Counted from the first letter of the stretch, positions 48,352 through 63,400 are shown. The stretch: DNA of 64,000 nucleotides from Corticium candelabrum (GCF_963422355.1 NC_085103.1:3593454-3657453); one strand, 5' to 3'. Program-made: numbers and translations. The notes: a model not told the origin generated them from the sequence alone.

Positions 48352-51300
48352 CTACTTCCTTTCGCCGAAAGGACAATAGTTGTCGCTCATTTCTTCCAGT
48401 CTAATCACAATCTCGTGAAACGTAGGCCTGGAGGTCTCATCACACGCCCAACAGTCACGCATTAGCTTGACGTAGTCGATGTGTTCGTTTTGTGGAACCC
48501 TTGGCCTAACGCCACCGAGAACGGCTGTTTTCAAGTCGAGGATAGATTGGAAACTGCGATCAACATACGGGAGTTCTCTCGACCAAATTTCCCACATCAC
48601 AATACCAAAACTAAATATAATAAAGTAAATAGTAAAACATAATTATCGTTTACGTAGTTATATAACAATGAGAAACGTTTGATATGTGCAAGAAACCATT
48701 TCATTCATCTTTTAGGATGTAGCGGGTCAGATAGGTAAACGTAATCCCTTAATTAATTAACTGTTAATTAAATGTATAGCTCGTTAAATATCTAGACAAT
48801 TTAGTATAGTCAAGAGGAAGTAGAAAGATATAGCGTGGGTCGTCCATTGACGAATTTGGTCTTCAAGACCTTCTTGGCTTTGTTTATGTGCTGCTATATG
48901 TCTGAATGTTCTCTAAACGATGACTTATACGAGCTACTTTTGTGAACTGATGTCCAAAGCCCTAGATATTAAAGGTCAGATGGACTTCACATGGCTAGCT
49001 AGTTTGTTGCGTTTTTCGTAGTTCAAGTACGTACCTTTGTTCTCTATTGACTTGTGAGACAAGACGAGTCATTGTAGAACAATGTTCTGAGCGTTATACT
49101 GCGCTGTTTTCGGTGAGTAGCCACCACAACATCTGTGCGACGTATAAAGCTAGAGTGCGAATTCAGTAAAGGCAAGATCGCGAATTTTGTCTTCTCTACA
49201 CCCAGACCTCAAGGCAGTCAAGCGTAACGATAATCAGACGTCTTCAACTAATAGTACACCTTACTCTGAGGATACACCTTACTCTTACCCTAAGAGGATT
49301 CTGAAAACGCTTAGTGTTCACAATTCCTATGCAAATCAGTCACCAACGGTACTATATGATAATAAGACTTTTACGCCTTCTGCTTCGAACGAAATCTTAG
49401 GAGTTACGACCTGTGGCAGCATTACTCCATCAGTAGCCATAGTCGAATGAATCCGTGAAATACCGTATATCTCCCAATGCATTTGGGCTAGCTGATTTGC
49501 GCCATGGAGTCAAGTGCGCGTAAGCGTTGCTTCCATGCACCACGGGAAAGCAAGAGAGGGAGCGACTCCGTGCAGTATCCCCCCCCCCCCAGCCGTCACA
49601 GTACAAACTATACGTTGCAACGGCCGCCGACTGCTCCTTCCACTGACCGGATATAGAATAGAAGCCAACGCTATATATATATACCGCCCCTATAGTTATA
49701 CGAATTTGTCTCAACTAGCTAGTTTGGCAACGTCGGCAACAATGGTGCATGAACAGTACACCGCCGACTGGGTACTGTACTCCCGCCTCACCAGTCGCTT
49801 CACTCTTCCACGCCCTATAGCTTCCATCCAACCAATCGGCTCACACAAGTTGTTGGAGTAGTACGATAAGTCGTAGTAATCACAAAACTTTACGTGCAAG
49901 ACTAGGTTGGGGATACTTGAGTCGCGCGAAAGAGAATTTTTAATAAAAAGTCACGACCTCTCAAAACAATCAAAAACATGTATATCCCGACGTTGCACAC
50001 ACAGTCGCTCAAGCCAGACTGAAGTAGGCACGCATGGTTCAAATACGGGGGTTAAGAAAGTGCTTATTGCCTAAATAGTAAGACCGTTCATGAAGATAGC
50101 ACTGCGCTAGCTTTCTGTCTTCTCTGTATAGACACAATCCTACCTGTAAACATCTGCTGATGTTCCATATCCTTGTCCACTCAGTATCTCTGGAGCACAC
50201 CAACTCGGTGTTCCAACACCTGACGATAACTGATAATCTGCACCAAGGAGTGGAGCTGTCAGGTCGAGTGGTCCCGCTCCTCGTACTGCCTCTTGACTGA
50301 TTCCTTCATCTTTCACCAATCGAGCCGATCCGAAGTCGGCCACCTTGACTACCCATTGTTGACTCACCAACAGATTGCTGCTCTTCAAGTCACGATGCAC
50401 TCGAGGTGGACGTTGACTGTGCAGAAATCTCATTCCCTTGGCCACGTCAATAGTAAACCTCAACTTTAGATTATCTTCCAAATCTATTTTCCTATTTTTT
50501 AAAATACTAGTTAGTGATCCTCTCGCCATGTACTCTACTACAAGGAACGGACATCCATCGTCGTGATACCGACCTCCTCCTAAGAACAGAACAATGTTTG
50601 GATGTCTGATGGCTCTCATCACTTCGATCTCTCTCTCGAACTCTAACTCGATACGATCGAGTTCCATATGTATTCCTTGCAGCTTCTTGACGGCTACCAT
50701 CATTTCTCTATACTCTGCTAGATACACTTCACCGTATCCACCAGGACAATCTTTATCAATTCGTTTTAGTAGTTTTAACTCTTTAGAGTCAATGTTGAAA
50801 ACATTAGTCAGTTCCATCAGTTCGTGGTCTTTGTTCTTTATTATAACTTTGTCATCTTTTCTCGCTTTCCTAAATTTTGTAACCAAAACAACGATCAGTA
50901 AGAGAAGTGCTACCCCTGATGTAAAACCCGAAGCGGCGATATAGAATGTGGCCACGGTGCACAATCCTTTATTGTTTTTAGTAAATCCAAACTGACACTC
51001 ACATGTAGAAGAAGGACCCGGCAATGTGACATAACACGTACCGTATCCACAATAGTTATCCACACAACGACTGCAGTTGGCTGGACTGCCAGAACCTTCG
51101 TGTTCTGTTGTGAGACCGTCTGGACACGGTGAGCAAGGAGAATGGGGAGTTGCGGAAAAGTGACCGACAGGGCAATTGTAACACATTTCGTGTTGAAGAT
51201 TCTTGCTTGCCATACCTGCTGGACATGAAGGTTTAAAGTAGAAGAAGTTATTCCAGTCGCCATGAAACTGGCCTATTTCATACGAGTTTACCAAAAGCCC

Positions 51301-53664
51301 ACCAAAAGACAGTAAAAAATCGTTCCACACAACACGAAAAGGTCCAAATGGGTATTTGTAATATAATGGTTGAGCGGTCAACTGTAACCAACTGATAGTG
51401 ATCGGGTCGTAAATCCACACACCCGCCGTTTCTCTGTCGTCTTCACAATTAATCTTAACAAAAAAAGTGTGACGGTTGATCGTTATTTCAAACTCATTGA
51501 TGCAACCTCCTGTAAGCAACATTTTGTTCCCGAAAGCATGGGACTGATGAAAGCACCGATTTCCTGGACTTTTTCCTTTGTAACGAATTTGCACCCATCC
51601 GATGTGGTTTAAGTAGTTGTATGTCCACAATGTGTTTAGACATCTGAAAACCAAGTTAAAGGTTTCTTCAATATTTGAATAATAAACGTCATCCAAAGTA
51701 AACACTGTGTCTGATCCACCATACATGTACAAAATGTTATCAATATTTACTAGTGACATGGCATAAGATGTGTTAGGTCCTAAAAAATCTATCAATCTCC
51801 ACTGTGATCCGTTTTGTTGTTCTGCCAAGTCTATTGAATTTTCGTTTAAAAGTGGAAGAGTGAAACTCCATAAATCATGTAGAAATTCTATGGTAATGTT
51901 ATTTGTAGCCAAACCATGAAATGCTATTCCTCCGTATATCACCATTGTTTGCACGCTATTTGCCGTAGAAGCGTGGAATATTCTTCCAGAAGGCTTCCTT
52001 CCTTTAGTCAAGTACTTTATCCACAATCTCGCGGTCAGTTGGTTGTAGTAGCCCCAAACGTTGTTTAGCGGTTCAATATCATGGTCCATAAAGTGTATCG
52101 GTTCAAGATCATGATCTGGGCTTGCCTCCAACGCGAATATTTGCTTCCACCCTCCATATACGACCAAAACAGAATCCAACAGAACCGTGGCAGTTGAAAA
52201 TGCTTTGAAATACAGTTCTGTCGTGCCACTACTACCAAGCATCTCTGTTGTCCATTCTAACGTCTTCAAATCTAATCGGTAAAGGCAATGAACAAGTTCG
52301 TCTACCCTGGTGGTTGTATCAAATGTTACTCCACCATAGAGCAATACTTCTTCTTCTTTTTGCATGAAACCGCCCGTGCTAATAAAAGTTTGCTTGAGCG
52401 GACTCAACTGCGGATACGGAATTGTTTCAAAGATCCATTTACACTCATCAGACAACATCACCAACCACATCTGATTTAAACTACCCGGCAAAGTCCAATG
52501 TCTATCAAAAATGATACCATGATTTCCGACTTTAGTCATGAGAAGCTTTCTGTGTGCCGTTAGAAGCACAAAATATTTGGTTTCCAATTGAAACCACTCT
52601 TCACTAACCAGATCAAAATCAATAAAAGGATCAAAACTATTATATCGACAACACAAAAGCAAAGAGTGACACGATTTGTTTGAATTTGAAATGTAGATTG
52701 CCAGTGGAGGATATCGTAATTGTTCGCTATGATTGGAGTGTCTCTTCCACGTGCCAGTTGACACCCGATATGACCACACTTCTCTTGCCTGCGATCTTAC
52801 AAGAGGGTTTGCAACATAGTCTCCATAAGCGTAAACGACAGTGTTGCCAAACACTGAAATGATTGCAGGAGAAATGAGTTTCGGTGGATTCTTATCTAGA
52901 AGTATCCACTCATAAACAAGAGAAACGTCGTCTTTGCACTTCAATAACCACAAATCATTAAGACCTTTGTTCGTACTTGACCTCCACTCTTCCCCATTAT
53001 CGTAAAATCCGCTATATATAATCATAGATTCTTTGCAGATGCACAAACTGTTGGGTAAATGCACGACCGTAGCAACGTGTCTACATCGAGGAGTGACGTA
53101 GTCGCTCTTGTTGTGAGAATGAATGATGGTGTCGAGTCTCCTCCACGTTTTCTCCTTCATTCTAAATATCCACGTCTCGTTATTGCACTTTCCGTTTTGT
53201 GACGCCAGTAAAGATGAAACGCCGCCGAAAAGTAAAACCGACGTTCTACAAAGAGATACGAGTGTGTGATGGATGATACCTTTCGGTCCCGATTGCTCTC
53301 CAGGTGTCTCCCACGAATTCGTGTGTATGTCGTAAAGCCACGTTCTGTACTCAGAGTGACTGCTTTCCCCTCCATACATTAGCATCATCTCTCTCGTCGT
53401 TCCGTCCAGCTTTTTATCTAGAATCTCGGTAGCCGCTTCATATTTGTTGTCCTGTGGAGTGTTTCTGCTCCAACTAGAGAACGACTGCCATTGGTTTGCT
53501 AGCGACGTCTTCCATGCAGAAGAAAGGTTGATGTGTTCGGAAGAGTTGACGACTTTATGTCCATCCGCCGTATGCACCAATAAATGCTCAAACAGCAGAA
53601 CGAAAAACATTGAACAAATACTTGCAGCGACTAGACTGGTCTTCATCATCGAGTACGAGCACAT
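48352..53664 (-). CDS. Receptor kinase: signal peptide, Kelch ectodomain, Cys-rich/EGF, TM, TKL-type kinase (copy C)
   Basis: Two exons (50144-53664 and 48352-48610) make 1259 residues with no break. The first ATG (53664) precedes a signal peptide (SICSMFFVLLFEHLLVH). The ectodomain has many Kelch-like blades, for example MLMYGGESSHSEYRTWLYD, VLLFGGVSS, VLLYGGVTF, VLVVYGG, MVIYGGI, LYMYGGSD and LLTGGC. At about 811-860 a GCC2/GCC3-like region (CPAGM...CYNCPVGHFS...CSPCPDGLTTE) precedes an EGF-like unit (CVDNYCGYGTCYV...CECQFGF, about 864-901). One membrane helix (about 907-931) leads to a kinase with GGYGEVY, VAVKKL, HRDLKSSN (about 1090) and DFG (about 1108), then GTPSWCAPEIL. The last exon supplies subdomains IX-XI (VMWEIWSRELPY, RPTFHEIVIRLEEM). 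HRDLKSxN favours TKL/Ser-Thr type; substrate and ligand unknown. Ectodomain, TM and most of the kinase share one 3.5-kb exon. Confidence 0.9.
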
Positions 53665-53699
53665 CTCAATGAAGACTAAAAGTTGCAAATTCAACTAGC

Positions 53700-54129
53700 A
53701 ACACTAATTATAAGTGTCTATAGATAAATGCTGTTATAGATAATGCTAAGCTTTCGTTATAGTTGTTATAGTTCTGCGTAATATCACTTCTCAATTAACC
53801 GTTTACCAACAAAACTAGTTAAATGTGCTCTTACTTCAGAGAAACGTCTGAAACGTTTACAATGTATTTTCATTAAAGCATAACTCCTTTCAAATGAAAG
53901 AAAAGTGTTTGGCTGACTTTCAAATGGAAACCGCCTGCACAAACGAAAATATTACACAATCGCTATTATTTTCGTTGTGTTTTATCGGTACACTATTGAT
54001 TGTGTACCGTGATTGCAGTACATGATCTGATCATCGAGCGAATAGAAAAGCATTCGTTGCAGTGACAAACGGGGAGTTCTCTATACGCAGCTGACTTCGG
54101 GTGCCCCTGTACTCATGCACGTACTTTTT
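53700..54129. other. 5' flank of receptor copy C
   Basis: Upstream region of copy C. It is similar to the region upstream of copy B (59560-60060), sharing gatctgatcatcgagcgaatagaaa and cagctgactt, so promoter sequence is included in the duplicated unit. Confidence 0.6.
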
Positions 54130-54650
54130 GCAAAATGAGCAATGTGCCTAGGATTCAGGTCCTAGAAACCATCGTCGTTACAGACAAGGACGTAGAGCAG
54201 TCAGTTAGTTTGTAGCTCAACACAGCTTTATCAACTCGATCCAACTATGTAGGCAGAATCAGTTTGAAATACTCTTGTACTTCCTAGATTAGCAACAAGC
54301 AGACACAACTAGGATGAGCTTCTACAAAATAGTCGGCACTAGCTTCGACACTAAAAGTCCTTAGTCCTTCCTTTGCTTTTCGTGGTCCTTCCACACAAGG
54401 ATAGCAACGGGGCTGTATTACGTGATGTTGTCATACGGAGACAACGGAGACAACATCACGTGATACAGCCCCGCTGCTATCCTCGCGTGGAAGGACCACC
54501 GAAAGCAAAGGAAGAACTAATGTTAATTAATAAGGCTAAGTCGGCACAGTAAAGAAAATACGTTGGTCTGGTACCTTGTTGCTTCGAAAAAAGCAGTAAA
54601 ACGATCATAAATCACACACTTCTGCCATCTTTAGTGTAATAACCGGAATT
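54130..54650 (-). pseudogene. LAMTOR3 5' fragment, more decayed copy
   Basis: Pieces of LAMTOR3 exon 3 (accatcgtcgttacagacaaggac, about 54169-54193), exon 2 (gtaggcagaatcagtttgaaatactcttgtacttcctag, about 54247-54286) and exon 1 flank (cttctgccatctttagtgtaataacc, about 54618-54645) remain in order. A hairpin element is inserted between the last two. Confidence 0.8.
54356..54518. mobile_element. Near-perfect hairpin MITE
   Basis: ccttcctttgcttttcgtggtccttcca...aaggatagcaacggggctgtattacgtgatgttgtc mirrors gacaacatcacgtgatacagccccgctgctatcctcgcgtggaaggaccaccgaaagcaaaggaag. Arms of about 75 bp with little spacer. Related sequence lies just upstream of the RIPK1-like start (about 11845-11890). 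Confidence 0.85.
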
Positions 54651-55035
54651 AATGTGCTCGGATGCTCAGACTGGCAGTACTCTGTGTTCGGGCGCTCGAT
54701 ATCCGGTGCTCGATATGTCCAAACTGTAGACAAGTACTAAGTACCTAAGTACTGTATGGAAAGTTTAGTAGAACACAAACACCATTTGTTAAGTTGTGTG
54801 ACGTAACTGACGGCTGGAACTTCAATTTCGTTATTATTAGCTAGAAGTCCTAAAATTGCCATCAATCTAATTAACCAGTACACAAACAAAACCGTTGTAA
54901 TCGTAAACAAGAGTATCTATTAGCTGAAGCAGTTCTGACACTGCCTATTGCTAATTATGAATCGAAGATAATGCATTATTCAGTTTTTAGCAAACAATTA
55001 ACATTAACGCTAGCAAGCAAACGATAACGTGTAAA

Positions 55036-56850
55036 CTACTTCTTTTGGAAAGGACAATAGTTGTCGCTCATTTCTTCCAGTCTGATCACAATCTCGTGAA
55101 ACGTAGGTCTAGAGGTCTCATCACACGCCCAACAGTCACGCATTAGCTAGACGTAGTCGCTGTGTTCGTCTTGTGGAACGCTTGGTCTAACGCCACCGAG
55201 AACGGCTGCTTTCAAGTCGAGGATAGACTGGAAATTGCGATCAACATACGGGAGTTCTCTCGACCAAATTTCCCACATCACAATACCAAAACTAAATATA
55301 AAATGGTAAATAGTAAAATAGAATTATCGTTTACATATACATATATAACAATAGATATGTACAACAAACCACTCAGAAGTGCTACGCTCTCCGCTCAGCG
55401 ATTAGGAAGTATGTCGTGTCAAATACAAATAGACACGACCTTCTAGATAACAAATTACAGTTATGCTTACATGTCTTTTCCTATTAGAAAAATTTAGCAA
55501 AAGCATGCCAACTACCTCTAAAACAAGTAGTTGCATTGCTTGCAAGATAAACCTTTTATTGAGAATCTGAAGCCAGTCAAGCAGAAAGCTAAGTGGTCTG
55601 AAGATCACTTGCTCAATGACGCAATTTTTCGGCCATAAACTTATTTGTCAGAGCCAAAACGTCTAAGACTTTCCGAAAACCCTTTTTACTCATGCGTCCA
55701 CCTACGCGATGAGTGTCTCATCTTACTCTACTGAAAGCTTTCCAGCACCGGCAGGAAATGCTCTAAAACATGTTCGAATATTACCAATGGAGGTCTCACA
55801 GAGTGATATCCTATTTCAAATGTCACTGCTAGTCGGCGCAACCAACAAGATTTATGCAGTTTTGAAGTTAGCAATGTAGAGACACCGAAATTTTGATATA
55901 ACAATAGGTGCTGATTTTAAGACGTTGTTATTCCTCTTACCGGCTTACATGCAAATTTACAAACATTTTGCAACTAAAATGCTGCAGAGAAACAGGCTCA
56001 GTTAATCTGAAAAAGCTAAAGTATTGATTGATTGCAATGCAGCGAAGTATTTCTAAATATCTAAACACACATCTGAATATTTAGTTAAGAACAATCCTAC
56101 CTGTAAACATCTGCTGATGTTCCATATCCTTGTCCACTCAGTATCTCTGGAGCACACCAACTTGGTGTTCCAACACCTGATGATAACTGATAATCTGCAC
56201 CAAGAAGTGGAGCTGTGAGGTTGAGTGGTCCCGCTCCTCGTACTGCCTCTTGACTGATTCCTTCATCTTTTACCAATCGAGCCGATCCGAAGTCGGCCAC
56301 CTCGACTATCCATTGTTGACTCACCAACAGATTGCTGCTCTTCAATTCACGATAGACTCGAGGTGGACGTTGACTGTGCAGAAATCTTATTCCCTTGGCC
56401 GTGTCTACAGCAAACCTCAACTTTCAATTATCTTCCAAAACTACTATGTAATCTAGACATGTACTCTACTACAAGGAATGGACATCCATCGTCGTGATAC
56501 CGACCTCCTCCTATGAACAGAACAATGTTTGGATGTCTGATGGCTCTCATCACTTCGATCTCTCTCTCGAACTCTAACTCGATACGATCAAATTCCATAT
56601 GTATTCCTTGCAACTTCTTGACAGCTACCATCATTTCTCTATACTCCGCTTGGTACGCTTCACCGTATTCACCAGGACAATCTTTATCAATTCGTTTTCG
56701 TAGTTTTAGAGTCAATGTTGAAAACATTAGTCAGTTCCATCAGTTCGTGGTCTTTATTCTTCAGTATGACTTTGTGATCTTTTCTCGCTTTTCTGATCTT
56801 TGTGAGCAAAACAACGATCAGTTCTACTCCTAATACAAAAGCAGAAGCAG

Positions 56851-56918
<68 letters not shown>

Positions 56919-59550
56919 AGCGGTCACGGTCCACACTCCTTTGTTGTTTTTAGCAAATCCAAATTGACATTCACAGCTAGGAGAAGAACTCGGTAGCGCG
57001 ATGTAACATGCACCGTATCCACAGTAGTTATCCACACATCGACTGCAGTTGGCTGGACTGCTAGAACCTTCGTCTTCTGTTGTGAGACCGTCTGGACAAA
57101 ATGAACAAGAAAATTGGGCAGTTGCAGAAAACTCACCGACGAGGCAATTGTAACACATTTCATGTTGAATATTTTTGCTTGTCATGCCTGCTGGACATGA
57201 AGGTTTAAAGTAGAAGTAGCTTTCCGAGTGGCCATAGATCTGACTTGTTTCAAATGTCTGTACCGGCATTCCCCCGATAGACAGCAAAACATTGTTCCAC
57301 ACAACGTTAAAACTTCCAAATACGCTGATGTGTTGTTGAGCGGGTAACTGTAACCAACTGCTAGTGATCGAGTCGTAAATCTATACACCCGCCGTCTTTC
57401 TGTCTTCTTCACAATTAATTTCATAAAGATATTGTGACGATCGAGCTATATTGCAAACTCATTGCTGCAACCTCCTGTTAACAACATTTTGTTACCGAAA
57501 ACATGTGCCTGATGAAAGCAGCGATTTCCTGGACGTATTCCTTTGTAACGAATTTGCACCCATCCGGTGTGGTTTGAGTGGTTGTATGTCCACAATGTGT
57601 TAAGACAATTGAAAAACACCTTAATATTATCAAAATGTGCGCTAAAACCTTCAGCTAAATTGATAACTGTTTCTGATCCACCATACATATAGAAATGTTA
57701 CCAATATTTACTAATGACATGGCATAAGATACGTTAGGTTCTAGTCAATCTATTTTTCCACTGTGATCCATGCTGTTGATCTGTTAAGTTTATTAAATTG
57801 CCATTTAGAAGTGGAATAGTGAACGTCCAGAAATCATGTAAAAATTTTGTAGCCAATTTACGATATATTGTAATTCCTCCATATATCACCATTGTTTGTG
57901 CATCGATTGCCGTAGAAGCGTGCAAAATTCTTCCGGAAGGTTTATCGCCGTTAGTCGAGTACTTTATCCACAATCTCGCGGTTTTTTATTGTAGTAGCCC
58001 TTAACATCGACTAGCGGTTCAAGATTAAAACCCCAGCGGCCGCCCTCCGTTTGCACCTGATCCAACCCTCCATATACGACCAAAACAGAAACGAAAAGTA
58101 CCGTGGCAATAGAAAATACTTCAAAATACAGTTCTTTCGTGCCACTGCCGCCATACGTAAGCGTATCTGTTGTCCACTGTGACGTTTTCAAATCCAATCG
58201 GTAAAGACGATAAGCAAGTTTGTTTACGTAGTTGATTTCATTTAATGTTACTTCTCCGTAAAACAATATTTCTTGCTGTTGTTGCATAACACCGCCTATG
58301 CTCAAAACTCTTGGTTTGACCAGACTCGACTTCGGTAACGGCATATTTTCAATGCTTCATCTACTGCCATCAGACAACCTCAGCAACCGCATTTGATTTG
58401 GATTACCCAGTAACGTTCACTGTCTTCCGTAAATGATACCACGATTTCTGACTTTGGTCATGATCATGTCTGCTGCTATTGGTAACGCTAAATTTGGATT
58501 ATTTATGTCAGATGATTCTTCACTAACCAGATCATAAGCAATAACAGGATTGGAATTATTAAGACGACAACACATAACCAAAAAGTGTTCCGATCTCTTA
58601 GAATTTGAAAAGTAGATTACAAGTGAATAATATGGTAAATCTTCGCTCAACTAGAAGTGTATCTTCCACGTGGCAGTTGACACCCGATATGACCACATTG
58701 CTCTTCCCTTCGCACTGTATCCATAAGCGTAAACGAAAGTGTTGCCAAAGGCTGAAATGAGTGCAGGATACGTTAGTTTCGGTGGATTCTTATCTAGAAG
58801 AATCCACTCTTACACAAGAGAAACGTCGTCTTAGCACTTCAAAAGCCACAAATCGTTATGACGTTTGTTCCACTCTTCCCGATCATCATAAAATCCGCTA
58901 TATATAATCATAAATTCTTTGCAGGTGCACGAACTGTTGGATAAATGCACTAGCGTAGCAACGTGTCTGCATCGAGGAGTGACGTAGTCGCTCTTGTCGT
59001 GAGAATGAATGATGGTGTCGAGTCTCCTCCACGTTCTATTCTTTATTCTAAATATCCACGTCTCGTTATTGCACTTTCCGTTTTGTGACGCCAGTGAAGA
59101 TGAAACGCCACCGAAAAGGAAAACCGACGTTCTACAAAGAGATACGAGTGTGTGATGGATGATACCTTTCGGTCCCGATTGCTCTCCAACGGTCTCCCAC
59201 GAATTCGTGTGTATGTCGTAAAGCCACGTTCTGTACTCAGAGTGACTGCTTTCCCCTCCATACTTTAGCATCATCTCTTTCATCGTTCCATCCAACTTTT
59301 TATCAAGGATTTCAGTAGCCACTTTATATTTCATGCCTCGTGGAGTGTTTCTACTCCAACTAGAGAACAAATGCTATTGATTCTCTAGCGACGTTTTCCA
59401 TGCAGAAGTAAGGTTGTGATGTTGGAAAGAATTGGCAATCTCATCTCCATCCGCCGTCTGCCCCAATAAACGCTCAGGCAGCAAAACGAAAAACATTAAG
59501 CAAATACTTGCAGCAACTGAATAGATCGTCGTCATCGAGTACGAGCAAAT
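55036..59550 (-). pseudogene. Kelch-kinase receptor pseudogene (copy B)
   Basis: Collinear with the intact copy but broken in many places. The expected start ATG is ATT (near 59550), and there are frame changes and stops throughout the Kelch region (open pieces at 58831-59370, 58417-58650, 57964-58344, 57734-57973, 57446-57688). A TA array replaces the membrane segment at 56857-56915. A gap in the kinase near 56440 removes about 20 residues, HRD is changed to YRE (YRELKSSN near 56345), and the last exon (55036-55290) has an in-frame TAG before the C-lobe motifs (cattagctagacg, near 55150). Loss of the catalytic Asp plus these lesions excludes kinase activity. Confidence 0.9.
56857..56915. repeat. 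(TA)n array inside pseudogene copy B
   Basis: About 58 bp of TA that would read as alternating Tyr-Ile where the other copies encode the membrane helix. Confidence 0.95.
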
Positions 59551-60490
<940 letters not shown>

Positions 60491-60495
60491 GTAAA

Positions 60496-63400
60496 CTACT
60501 TCTTTTCGCCAAAAGGACAATAGTTGTCGCTCATTTCTTCCAGTCTGATCGCAATCTCGTGAAACGTAGGTCTGGAGGTCTCATCACACGCCCAACAGTC
60601 ACGCATTAGTTTGATGTAATCGCTGTGTTCGCCTTGTGGAACGCTTGGCCTAACGCCACCGAGAACGGCTGCTTTCAAGTCGAGGATAGATTGGAAATTG
60701 CGATCAACATACGGGAGTTCTCTCGACCAAATTTCCCACATCACAATACCAAAACTAAATATAAAATAGTAAATAGTAAAATAGAATTATCGTTTACATA
60801 TACATATATAACAATAGATATGTACAACAAACCACTCAGAAGTGCTACGCTATCCGCTTAGCGATTAGAAAGTATAGCGTGTCAAATAAATAGACACGAC
60901 ATTCTAGATAACAAATTACAGTTATGCTTACATGTCTTCTTCTTATTAGAAAAATTTAGCAAAAGCATGCCAACTACCTCTAAAACAAGTATTCGCGTTG
61001 CTTGCAAGATAAACCTTTTATTGAGAATCTGAAGCCAGTCAAGCAGAAAGCATAGAGGTCTGAAGATCACTTGTTCAATGACGCATTGTTTTCGGCCATG
61101 AAGTCAGAGCCAAAACTTCTAAGAACTTCCGAACATCCTTTGTAGTCATGCGTCTAGCTACAGCGATGACTGTCTCATCTTACTCTATTGAGAGCTTTCT
61201 AGCACTGGTAGCTAATACTCTAAAACACGTTCGAAGACTACGAATGTTTATAAGTCTCAAAGAATAATACAATAATGATATTTATTCAAAGGTCACTGCT
61301 AATAAAATCGACACAACCAACAAGATTCATGCAGACGATACGACAATATTGATGTAATAAGAAAACTGATTCTAATGCGATGGCTTTGTACTTTCTCTTA
61401 TTGTCTTCCAGATTTACAAACTATTTTGCAACTAAAATGCTGCAGAGAAATAATCGCAGCAAACACCTGAAAACACTACAAGTATTGATTGATTACAATG
61501 CAGCAAAAGTATTTCTAAATTGATATCTAAACAATAAATATAGAAACGATCTTACCTGTACACATCTGCTGCTGTTCCATATCCTTGTCCACTCAATATC
61601 TCTGGAGCACACCAACTTGGTGTTCCAACACCTGATGATAACTGATAATCTGCACCAAGAAGTGGAGCTGTCAGGTCGAGTGGTCCCGCTCCTCGTACTG
61701 CCTCTTGACTGATTCCTTCATCTTTCACCAATCGAGCCGATCCGAAGTCGGCCACCTTGACTACCCATTGTTGACTCACCAACAGATTGCTGCTCTTCAA
61801 GTCACGATGCACTCGAGGTGGACGTTGACTGTGCAGAAATCTCATTCCCTTGGCCGTGTCTACAGTGAACCTCAACTTTAGATTATCTTCCAAATCTATT
61901 CTCCTATTATTTAAAATACTAGTTAGTGATCCTCTCGCCATGTACTCTACTACAAGGAACGGACATCCATCGTCGTGATACCGACCTCCTCCTATGAACA
62001 GAACAATGTTTGAATGTCTGATGGCTCTCATCACTTCGATCTCTCTCTCGAACTCTAACTCGATACGATCGAGTTCCATATGTATTCCTTGCAGCTTCTT
62101 GACGGCTACCATCATTTCTCTATACTCTGCTTGGTACACTTCACCGTATCCACCAGGACAATCTTTATCAATTCGTTTTCGTAGTTTCAACTCTTTAGAG
62201 TCAATGTTGAAAACATTAGTCAGTTCCAATAGTTCGTGGTCTTTGTTCTTTATTATAACTTTGTGATCTTTTCTCGCTTTTCTAAATTTTGTCAGCAATA
62301 CAACAATTAATACAAAAAGTGCTACCCCTGATACAAAGCCCGAAGCGGCGATATAGAACGTGGCCACGGTGCACAATCCTTTATTGCTTTTAGTAAATCC
62401 AAACTGACACTCACATGTAGGAGAAGGACCCGGCAATGTGACATAACACGTACCGTATCCACAATAGTTATCCACACATCGACTGCAGTTGACTGGACTG
62501 CCAGAACCTTCGTGTTCAGTTGTGAGACCGTCTGGACACGGTAAACAAGGAGAATGGGAAGTTGAGGAAAACTGACCGACGGGGCAATTGTAACACATCT
62601 CAACTTTTAGATTCTTGCTTGTCATGCCCGCTGGACATGCAGGTTTGAAAATTGAAAAGCCGTTCCAGTCGTCTGGAACGTGATTTGTTACAGATTCCTG
62701 CTCTACGGGTAGTCCACCAAACGAGAGAAGAAGATCGTTCCACACAACGCTAAACACTCCAAATACGTTGAGGTGATACAATGGTTGAGCGCTCAACTCT
62801 AACCAACTGATTGTGTCCGGATCATAAATCCATACACCCTCCGTATCTTTGTCTGCTTCGCACTTGATCTCGAATATGAGTGTGTAACGATTAACCCGTA
62901 TTGCAAAATTGTTACTGCAACCTCCTGTGAGCAACATTTTGTTGCCAAATGCATGTGATTGATGAAAGCAACGATTTCCTGGACTTCTTCCTTTAGATTC
63001 CATATGTATCCAGCCTGCGTTGTGCACTAGGTTGTACGTCCATAATGTGTTTACACAACTGAAAGATATCTTAATATCTTCAGGCTGCGCTGAAAAAATT
63101 TTAGGCAAGTTCAGAACAGTATGTGATCCACCATACATATACAATATGTTATCAATGTTTACTAGCGACATGGCATAAGATGTGTTAGGTCCTAATCCAT
63201 GCATCATTTTCCATTGTGATCCATTCTGTTGCTCTGACAAGTTCAGTAAGTTTTCATCTAAAGTTGGAAGAGAAAAACTCCACAAATCATAAAGAAGTTC
63301 ACTTGAATCAAAATTTATTCCTCCATATATCACCATCGTCTGTAAGTCGATTGCTGTTGCAGCATGCAAAATTCTTGCAGGTGGCTTTTTTCCTCTTGGC

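Noticed and set aside
50594-50944. Plus-strand frames opposite the kinase exons, also at 44024-44314, 56513-56833 and 61994-62266
   Set aside because: The same antisense shadow appears opposite every kinase copy, as expected from codon composition. No independent start or homology.
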